From contig URLU01000014.1 in assembly GCA_900548765.1 (NCBI GenBank), positions 1-20,326 on the forward strand: a DNA stretch of 20,326 bases. Direction: 5' to 3'. Position 1 is the first letter of the stretch, and each line of letters begins with the position of its first letter. The notes beneath the pieces are model-generated. The model was not told the DNA's origin and made no database searches. It saw only the letters and a program-made list of their open reading frames with translations. The translations under genes and the position numbers were made by a program. This document shows, in pieces, positions 14,727 to 20,326 of the stretch. Source of the DNA: an uncultured Lachnobacterium sp. (GTDB taxonomy: Bacteria > Bacillota > Clostridia > Lachnospirales > Lachnospiraceae).

Positions 14727-15707
14727 ATGGATTTTTACAAAATTCCTAAAATAGAACTACATTGCCATCTGGATGGCTCAATGGGGTTAAATGTCATGCA
14801 GGAGCTGCTTGAGAAAAAGGGTGAACATATGTCAGAAGCAGAGCTTAAGGCAAAAATCGAGGCACCTGACGACTGCAAAAGTCTGGCAGAGTATCTTGAC
14901 AAGTTCACCCTGCCTATAAATCTCTTGCAGACAGGACAGGGGCTTGAGAAGACTGCATACAATCTGGCAAAGACTGCTGCAGCAGAAAATGTGAAGTATA
15001 TAGAAATCCGCTTTGCACCCACCTCACATATGGCAGAGGGCTTAAGCGTGCAGGACGAAATCGAGAGCATACAAAAGGGCTTGTCGAGGGCACAGAAGGA
15101 TTTTGGCATATATTCCGGCATATTGGTATGTGCCATGAGACATCTGGATATGGAAACCAATATCGCCATGCTTAAGGCCGCGAGGGATCTGTATGGCGCA
15201 GGAGTAGTGGGCTGCGACATAGCAGGAGACGAAAAGTCACACACCAATATGGAGTATAAGGCATATTTTGATGAAGCCAGAAGGCTTGGCATGCCTTTTA
15301 CCATCCATTCAGGAGAGTGCGGCAATGCAGATAATGTGGCAGAGGCGGTAGAACTGGGAGCAAAAAGAATCGGACATGGAATTGCCATGTACAACAGACC
15401 TGACATAATAAAGCTTTGCAGTGATAAGGGAATAGGTGTTGAGATGTGCCCTGTCAGCAATATCCAGACCAAGGCTGTTAAGGACTTTAGCACTTATCCT
15501 TTTGAAGTTTTTTACAGAGCTGGGATTCCTGTAAGCATAAACACTGATAACAGGACAGTGAGCAGCACAAGCTGTACAAAGGAGTGGGAGACTCTCAGTC
15601 AGATATATGATTTTATAGAAGAGGATGTGGATAAAATCTATAGGGATTCTGTTGAGGTCAGCTTCGCATCTGATGATATAAAAGACAAACTCTTGAGAGA
15701 AAAGTAA
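14727..15707 (+). CDS. add: Adenosine deaminase
   Basis: Cytosolic zinc hydrolase converting (deoxy)adenosine to (deoxy)inosine and ammonia. The 326-residue product shows IELHCHLDGS with zinc ligands His12 and His14, FAPTSH, HSGECG with His194 and catalytic Glu197, KRIGHGI with His217, and SINTDN with the metal-binding Asp274. The position after that Asp is Asn rather than the Asp of the animal enzyme, a variant seen in bacterial family members to my recollection. The ATG at 14727 follows GAGGGAGGG; longer starts at 14679 and 14712 have no ribosome site, and the first would lie inside the terminator. It completes the purine side of the salvage block, although a purine nucleoside phosphorylase for the inosine formed is not in the window. 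Confidence 0.95.
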   Translation: MDFYKIPKIELHCHLDGSMGLNVMQELLEKKGEHMSEAELKAKIEAPDDCKSLAEYLDKFTLPINLLQTGQGLEKTAYNLAKTAAAENVKYIEIRFAPTSHMAEGLSVQDEIESIQKGLSRAQKDFGIYSGILVCAMRHLDMETNIAMLKAARDLYGAGVVGCDIAGDEKSHTNMEYKAYFDEARRLGMPFTIHSGECGNADNVAEAVELGAKRIGHGIAMYNRPDIIKLCSDKGIGVEMCPVSNIQTKAVKDFSTYPFEVFYRAGIPVSINTDNRTVSSTSCTKEWETLSQIYDFIEEDVDKIYRDSVEVSFASDDIKDKLLREK

Positions 15708-15715
15708 AAAATTAG

Positions 15716-15744
15716 TTGTGTTTAGACCGATTTATTATTATATT
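15716..15744 (+). promoter_or_regulatory. Possible promoter of lepA-hemW
   Basis: TTGTGT (15716-15721), 17-base spacer, TATATT (15739-15744), in the 69-base gap between ada and lepA. Moderate match; the surrounding sequence is very AT-rich. Confidence 0.5.
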
Positions 15745-15776
15745 GTTAAGTGATAATAATGAAATGAGGATAGATA

Positions 15777-17588
15777 ATGTCGATAGAACAGAGTAAAATA
15801 AGAAATTTTTGTATTATAGCTCATATTGATCATGGTAAGTCTACACTTGCTGACAGAATAATAGAGAAAACCGGCACCTTGACCAGCAGAGAGATGCAGG
15901 CACAGGTGCTTGACAATATGGAGCTTGAGAGAGAGCGTGGCATCACAATCAAATCTCAGGCTGTGCGTATTATCTACAATGCCAAGGATGGTGAGGAGTA
16001 TATCTTTAACCTGATTGACACACCGGGACATGTGGATTTTAACTATGAGGTATCAAGGAGTCTTGCTGCCTGTGATGGAGCAATCCTTGTGGTAGATGCT
16101 GCACAGGGCGTTGAGGCACAGACCCTTGCCAATGTATACCTTGCCTTAGATCATGATTTGGATGTTTTCCCGGTAATTAACAAGGTGGATTTGCCAAGTG
16201 CAAGACCTGATGAGGTGGCGCAGGAGATAGAGGATGTCATTGGAATCGAGGCGATGGACGCGCCAAGAATATCAGCAAAGACCGGCCTTAATATAGAAGA
16301 GGTCTTGGAACAGATTGTTACAAAAATCCCTGCACCTACAGGGGATGCCAAGGCACCGCTTAAGGCTCTTATTTTTGATGCCTTGTATGATTCCTACAAG
16401 GGTGTAATTGTATTCTGCCGTATAAAAGAGGGTACCGTAAAGGTTGGCGACAATATCAGGATGATGGCAACCAAGGCAGAGTCGGTTGTAACTGAGGTGG
16501 GGTATTTTGGAGCCGGACAGTTTATACCATGTGATGAACTCTCTGCCGGAATGGTTGGATATATAGCAGCCAGCATCAAGAATGTGAGAGACACCAGAGT
16601 AGGTGATACTGTCACATCCGCTGAGAGACCATGTGATGAAGCACTTCCGGGCTATAAAAAGGTTAATCCTATGGTATACTGCGGACTCTATCCTGCGGAC
16701 AGTGCAAAATATCCAGACTTAAGAGAAGCTTTGGAAAAGCTTCAGATTAACGATGCGTCACTGCAGTTTGAACCTGAGACTTCATTAGCCCTTGGCTTTG
16801 GTTTCAGATGTGGATTTTTAGGACTCTTACATCTTGAGATTATTCAGGAGAGGCTGGAGAGAGAGTTTGACCTTGATTTGGTGACAACTGCACCGGGCGT
16901 TATCTATAAGGTGCACAAGACCAATGGCGAGGTGATAGACTTGACTAACCCGTCTAACCTGCCGGATCCATCTGAGATTGAGTATATGGAGGAACCATTT
17001 GTATCTGCTGAAATCATGGTGACAAGTGACTATGTGGGTGCAATTATGACCCTGTGTCAGGAGAGACGAGGCGTATATCTGGGCATGGAGTATATAGAGG
17101 CTTCCAGAGCCCTTATCAAGTACGATATGCCGCTTAATGAGATTATATATGATTTCTTCGATGCCCTTAAGTCCAGGTCAAGAGGTTATGCTTCATTTGA
17201 TTATGAGATGAAGGGTTATGTGAGGTCTGAGCTTGTGAAGCTTGACATCCTTATCAACAAGGAAATGGTTGATGCTCTTTCCTTTATCGTATTCAAGGAC
17301 AGCGCTTACGACAGAGGCCGCAGGATGTGCGAGCGTCTCAAGGAGGAAATCCCAAGACACTTATTTGAGATTCCGATTCAGGCATCGGTTGGCGGCAAGG
17401 TTATCGCCAGAGAGACTGTCAAGGCTATGCGAAAGGATGTCCTTGCCAAGTGTTATGGTGGAGATATATCCCGTAAGCGTAAGCTTCTGGAGAAGCAGAA
17501 GGAAGGAAAGAAGAGAATGCGCCAGGTTGGAAATGTAGAGATTCCACAGGAAGCATTTATGAGCGTATTAAAGCTTGATGAAGAATAA
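15777..17588 (+). CDS. lepA: Elongation factor 4 (LepA) GTPase
   Basis: Ribosome-associated translational GTPase implicated in back-translocation or initiation/assembly under stress. The 603-residue product is full length. Seen: G1 AHIDHGKST (15-23), G2 ERGITIKSQ, G3 DTPGH, G4 NKVD, G5 SAKTG, then the EF-G-like domains. The LepA-specific C-terminal domain ends KKRMRQVGNVEIPQEAFMSVLK. ATG with GAGGA upstream. In Firmicutes lepA usually follows spoIIP and precedes hemW; here it still precedes hemW (26-base gap), but 12.4 kb of nucleoside genes separate it from spoIIP. Confidence 0.98.
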   Translation: MSIEQSKIRNFCIIAHIDHGKSTLADRIIEKTGTLTSREMQAQVLDNMELERERGITIKSQAVRIIYNAKDGEEYIFNLIDTPGHVDFNYEVSRSLAACDGAILVVDAAQGVEAQTLANVYLALDHDLDVFPVINKVDLPSARPDEVAQEIEDVIGIEAMDAPRISAKTGLNIEEVLEQIVTKIPAPTGDAKAPLKALIFDALYDSYKGVIVFCRIKEGTVKVGDNIRMMATKAESVVTEVGYFGAGQFIPCDELSAGMVGYIAASIKNVRDTRVGDTVTSAERPCDEALPGYKKVNPMVYCGLYPADSAKYPDLREALEKLQINDASLQFEPETSLALGFGFRCGFLGLLHLEIIQERLEREFDLDLVTTAPGVIYKVHKTNGEVIDLTNPSNLPDPSEIEYMEEPFVSAEIMVTSDYVGAIMTLCQERRGVYLGMEYIEASRALIKYDMPLNEIIYDFFDALKSRSRGYASFDYEMKGYVRSELVKLDILINKEMVDALSFIVFKDSAYDRGRRMCERLKEEIPRHLFEIPIQASVGGKVIARETVKAMRKDVLAKCYGGDISRKRKLLEKQKEGKKRMRQVGNVEIPQEAFMSVLKLDEE

Positions 17589-17614
17589 AAATTATAAGGA
17601 GAGGACAAAAATCT

Positions 17615-18808
17615 ATGCGTAATCTGGAGCTGTATATTCACACACCATTTTGTGTGAAAAAATGTGAATATTGTGATTTTTTGTCTTTTTCATCTGATGA
17701 TAATACCCAGGCGAGATATGTCCATGCCCTGCTTCAGGAGATTAAGTATTATGGAAGTCTGATGAAAAATTACAGAGTTTCTACTATATATATCGGTGGC
17801 GGCACACCTAGCTGGCTGGACGAAAATCTGATGACTGCTGTCATGAAGCAGGTGCATGAGAGCTTTAGCATAGCTCCCGATGCAGAGATATCCATAGAGT
17901 GTAATCCTGGCACTGTCACTGAGGCGAAGCTCAGAAAGTATCTGGACAGTGGGATAAACAGATTATCCATAGGGCTTCAGTCGGGAGACAATGAAGAGTT
18001 AAAGCTTTTAGGACGAATCCACACCTATGAGCAGTTCTTAAAGACCTATGAGCTTGCCAGAAGCGTCGGCTTTAAGAATATTAATATAGATATAATAAGC
18101 GGACTGCCATACCAGACAGCCAGAAAATATGGTGAGACGCTTCAAAAGGTAATCAGGCTTAAGCCGGAGCATGTGTCTGCCTATTCTCTTATAATAGAAA
18201 AGGACACGCCTTTTTATGAGACCTATAAGTTTGATGCAGTACGTCAGGAGGCTGGTCTTCCCACAGAGGTGCTGCCAAGCGAGGATGAAGTGTACAAGAT
18301 GAATAAAATTACCCAGATTGTACTTAAAAAGGCAGGCTACAACCAGTATGAGATATCAAATTATGCTAAAAGAGGCTTTGAGTGCAGGCACAACATAGGC
18401 TATTGGAGACGTGAAAACTATCTGGGGCTTGGTCTTGGAGCCTCCTCATTAGTCGAAAATGTGAGATATTCAAATACCAGAGAGTTGTATAAATATATAG
18501 AAGGCTGTGATAATATCACAGATGTTGGAGAAGATATATTTGTCGCCAACATACATGAAGAAGCAAATGTGATAAACAGGCAGGCTCAGATGGAAGAGTT
18601 TATGTTTTTAGGACTCAGGATGAATGAGGGCGTATACAGGAACGAGTTTGAGAAGTGCTTTGGACTTCCTATTGAAGCTGTCTACAGAGACCAGCTTGAG
18701 GAGCTTAAGCAGGAAGACCTGCTTGAAATGCGAGAGGGCAGGATTTACCTCACAGATAGGGGAATGGATTTGTCAAACTATGCTATGGCAAAGTTTTTAA
18801 TGCCATAG
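17615..18808 (+). CDS. hemW: HemW, radical SAM heme chaperone (HemN-like)
   Basis: A 397-residue radical SAM protein with the triad Cys13-x3-Cys17-x2-Cys20 (CVKKCEYC) followed by Asp-Phe. The Phe at position 22, where true oxygen-independent coproporphyrinogen oxidase (HemN) has a fourth cysteine, points to HemW, a heme-binding chaperone. Also seen: IYIGGGTPSWL, SIECNPGT, NRLSIGLQSGDNEELKLLGR, NIDIISGLPYQT and the C-terminal HemN_C domain with LGLRMNEGV. ATG with AGGAGAGG upstream, 26 bases after lepA, probably co-transcribed. Older annotation may call it coproporphyrinogen III oxidase; no other heme gene is in the window. Confidence 0.93.
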   Translation: MRNLELYIHTPFCVKKCEYCDFLSFSSDDNTQARYVHALLQEIKYYGSLMKNYRVSTIYIGGGTPSWLDENLMTAVMKQVHESFSIAPDAEISIECNPGTVTEAKLRKYLDSGINRLSIGLQSGDNEELKLLGRIHTYEQFLKTYELARSVGFKNINIDIISGLPYQTARKYGETLQKVIRLKPEHVSAYSLIIEKDTPFYETYKFDAVRQEAGLPTEVLPSEDEVYKMNKITQIVLKKAGYNQYEISNYAKRGFECRHNIGYWRRENYLGLGLGASSLVENVRYSNTRELYKYIEGCDNITDVGEDIFVANIHEEANVINRQAQMEEFMFLGLRMNEGVYRNEFEKCFGLPIEAVYRDQLEELKQEDLLEMREGRIYLTDRGMDLSNYAMAKFLMP

Positions 18809-18843
18809 TATACAATAAAGGCTGCTGGTGGCAGGTTTATGTA

Positions 18844-18861
18844 TGTAATGCATATATTACA
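18844..18861. repeat. 18-base palindrome upstream of the aminotransferase gene
   Basis: TGTAAT-N6-ATTACA, a perfect 6-bp inverted repeat with a GCATAT centre, in the 70-base gap after hemW and 17 bases before the aminotransferase ATG. Spacing and symmetry suit a dimeric repressor; it is too short and AT-rich for a terminator. No regulator gene adjoins it in the window and no clear -35/-10 pair was found. Confidence 0.35.
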
Positions 18862-18878
18862 AAGGCGAGGTTAAGAAA

Positions 18879-20078
18879 ATGATTAATGAAACTTACAAAG
18901 CAATGCTAAAGGGTAAATCAATAATTAGGGAGCTGTCAGAATATGCAACAGCAAGAGGAAAAGAGATAGGCTACGAGAATGTGTTTGACTACAGTCTTGG
19001 AAATCCTTCTGTGCCATGTACAGAGGACTACACTGATACTGTTATTGCCATGTACCAGAACATGAATCCTATGGAAATCCATGGCTACAGCCCTTCGCTT
19101 GGCATAGAGAGTGTCCGTGCAGCGGTTGCGGAAAGCCTTAACAGAAGATTTGATATGGATTATGAGGCAAAGCATATATTTATGGCATCGGGAGCTGCCG
19201 GAGCTTTGGCTCATGCTTTTAGAGCTGTGACAAAGCCGGGAGATGAAATCATCACCTTTGCACCATGCTTTCCAGAGTATTTTCCATATGTAAATACTAC
19301 AGGGGCTGTGCTCAAGGTGGTGCCTGCAAATACAGAGGATTTTCAGATTAACTTTGAAGAGTTTGTAAAAATGTTAAATCCAAAGGTTATGGCAGTCTTA
19401 ATTAACACACCTAACAATCCATCAGGTATTGTATACAGCGAGGAGACTATAAAGAGACTTGCAGGAATTCTTGAGGTAAAGCAGAAGGAGTATGGGCATG
19501 ATATCTTTATTATAAGTGATGAGCCATACAGGGAGATTGTCTTTGACGGAAAGAAATGCCCATATGTGAGCAGCTACTATGACAATTCCATATCCTGCTA
19601 TTCCTTCTCCAAGAGCTTAAGTCTTCCGGGAGAGAGAATCGGATATGTGGCTGTTAATCCAAGAGCCACAGACGCAGATATATTTGCAGTAATCTGCGGA
19701 CAGATAAGCAGGGGAATCGGACACAACTGTCCATCCTCAACAGCCCAGCTTGCAGTGGCTGAGGTGATAGATGAAACCAGTGATTTGTCTGTATACGAGA
19801 CAAATATGAATTTATTGTATGATGCCCTGACCAGGATAGGCTTTGAGCTGGTAAGACCCGGCGGCACATTTTACATTTTCCCTAAAGCTCTTGAGGAGGA
19901 CGCCAATGCCTTCTGTATGAAGGCGAAGAAGTATGACCTTATACTTGTGCCGGCTGATAATTTTGGCTGTCCGGGCTATTTCAGAATGGCATACTGTATT
20001 GACACAGAGAAGGTAAAGAGGTCTATACCGGTGCTTGAGAGATTTGCAAGAGAAGAGTATGGGAAGAAGTGTTCTTGA
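18879..20078 (+). CDS. Class I/II PLP-dependent aminotransferase (AspC-like)
   Basis: A 399-residue fold type I aminotransferase; substrate is not determined by sequence, with aspartate, aromatic or other amino acids possible. Seen: SLGNPSVP near the N terminus, GYSPSLGIESVR (69-80), NTPNNPSG with Asn180, ISDEPYREI with PLP-binding Asp214 and Tyr217, SFSKSLSLPGERIGY with Schiff-base Lys245 and phosphate-binding Arg253, and GYFRMAY with the carboxylate-binding Arg369. All core residues are present. ATG with GAGG about 9 bases upstream. In the common Firmicutes order hrcA would follow hemW, so this gene is a local difference. A terminator hairpin follows 55 bases after its stop. Confidence 0.9.
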   Translation: MINETYKAMLKGKSIIRELSEYATARGKEIGYENVFDYSLGNPSVPCTEDYTDTVIAMYQNMNPMEIHGYSPSLGIESVRAAVAESLNRRFDMDYEAKHIFMASGAAGALAHAFRAVTKPGDEIITFAPCFPEYFPYVNTTGAVLKVVPANTEDFQINFEEFVKMLNPKVMAVLINTPNNPSGIVYSEETIKRLAGILEVKQKEYGHDIFIISDEPYREIVFDGKKCPYVSSYYDNSISCYSFSKSLSLPGERIGYVAVNPRATDADIFAVICGQISRGIGHNCPSSTAQLAVAEVIDETSDLSVYETNMNLLYDALTRIGFELVRPGGTFYIFPKALEEDANAFCMKAKKYDLILVPADNFGCPGYFRMAYCIDTEKVKRSIPVLERFAREEYGKKCS

Positions 20079-20118
20079 AACAGTTGAAAGAAAAAGAACC
20101 ATTATCGTATAAAGAGAA

Positions 20119-20268
20119 AAGTAAGTTATGAAGAAAGGCGTGAGTCATAAGAATATGGCTTGCGTCTTTTCCTGTCTGGAAAGGAAGTTAGTACTCTCCA
20201 AAGATGGACAGAAGACTTTGGGCGCCTGCTAATCTTTATACAATCTTAATTTCAAAATAAACTTACTT
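20119..20268. repeat. Inverted repeat AAGTAAGTT ... AACTTACTT
   Basis: A perfect 9-base inverted repeat (20119-20127 and 20260-20268) brackets about 130 bases after the aminotransferase gene, including the terminator hairpin at 20134. It could be chance in AT-rich sequence, a small structured RNA or the remnant of a small element. Apart from this, 20079-20326 shows no gene I can support. Confidence 0.2.
20134..20170 (+). terminator. Probable terminator after the aminotransferase gene
   Basis: A 16-bp RNA stem (20134-20149 with 20154-20169) with loop AGAA contains four G-U pairs and is followed by TCTTTTCC. Because of the G-U pairs it folds well only as plus-strand RNA, so it should end plus-strand transcription. 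Confidence 0.6.
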
Positions 20269-20326
20269 ACACCCATTTAATACGAATAAAGATAGAATAA
20301 AGGCGATATAAAAAAGAAATTAAGAT

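Noticed and set aside
15734..15760. ATTATTAT / ATAATAAT inverted repeat upstream of lepA
   Set aside because: Pure AT sequence overlapping a -10 region; no stable stem and expected by chance.
3336..15770. AATGAGGA at 3336 and 15763 flanking the nucleoside block, as possible insertion duplication
   Set aside because: Eight bases only, and the second copy is the lepA ribosome site; too likely by chance.
17615..18808. True oxygen-independent coproporphyrinogen III oxidase
   Set aside because: The fourth cysteine of HemN is replaced by Phe22, and the lepA neighbourhood is typical of HemW.
20128..20232. A 34-codon open frame beginning MKKGVSHKNMAC
   Set aside because: It has no ribosome binding site, overlaps the terminator hairpin at 20134 and matches no family I recognise; probably chance.

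Overview
The window is a chromosomal segment of a low-GC, spore-forming anaerobic Firmicute. Forespore/engulfment genes (gpr, spoIIP), strong Shine-Dalgarno sequences, frequent TTG starts, AT-rich sigma-A promoters and an oxygen-sensitive glycyl radical enzyme point to Clostridia. Gene content and protein flavour suggest a gut Lachnospiraceae (Roseburia/Eubacterium/Butyrivibrio type); the family call is inference.

Layout. (1) 1-3337 is a housekeeping/sporulation block: 3' part of holA, convergent rpsT on the minus strand, then gpr and spoIIP overlapping by 20 bases. (2) 3338-15707 is a block of about 12 kb devoted to nucleoside uptake and breakdown: uridine phosphorylase, cytidine deaminase, deoxyribose-phosphate aldolase, phosphopentomutase, a Crp/Fnr-fold regulator, a BMP-family nucleoside-binding lipoprotein, a YjjI-type glycyl radical enzyme with its YjjW activase, an ABC ATPase, two permeases and adenosine deaminase. 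(3) 15777-20078 returns to housekeeping: lepA, hemW and a class I/II aminotransferase. The order holA-rpsT-gpr-spoIIP-lepA-hemW is, to my knowledge, a common ancestral order in Firmicutes, so the nucleoside block looks inserted between spoIIP and lepA.

How it works together. The lipoprotein captures nucleosides and the ABC ATPase/permease pair imports them. Ada and Cdd deaminate adenosine and cytidine. Udp splits uridine to uracil and ribose-1-phosphate. DeoB converts (deoxy)ribose-1-phosphate to the 5-phosphate, and DeoC cleaves deoxyribose-5-phosphate to glyceraldehyde-3-phosphate and acetaldehyde. YjjI/YjjW is the uncharacterised part. It sits between the transporter's binding protein and its ATPase, and in E. 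coli the same pair lies beside deoCABD. This makes it a strong candidate for an undescribed anaerobic step in (deoxy)nucleoside metabolism.

Regulation visible in the sequence: good sigma-A promoters before udp, deoC, the lipoprotein and the ABC ATPase, plus a strong terminator hairpin between the lipoprotein and yjjI. The udp and lipoprotein promoters share an RGAC-N7-GGACAT direct repeat just upstream of their -35 boxes, a candidate operator for the operon's regulator. No tRNA, rRNA, CRISPR array, insertion sequence or recognised riboswitch was seen, and there is no stretch over 300 bases without a gene.
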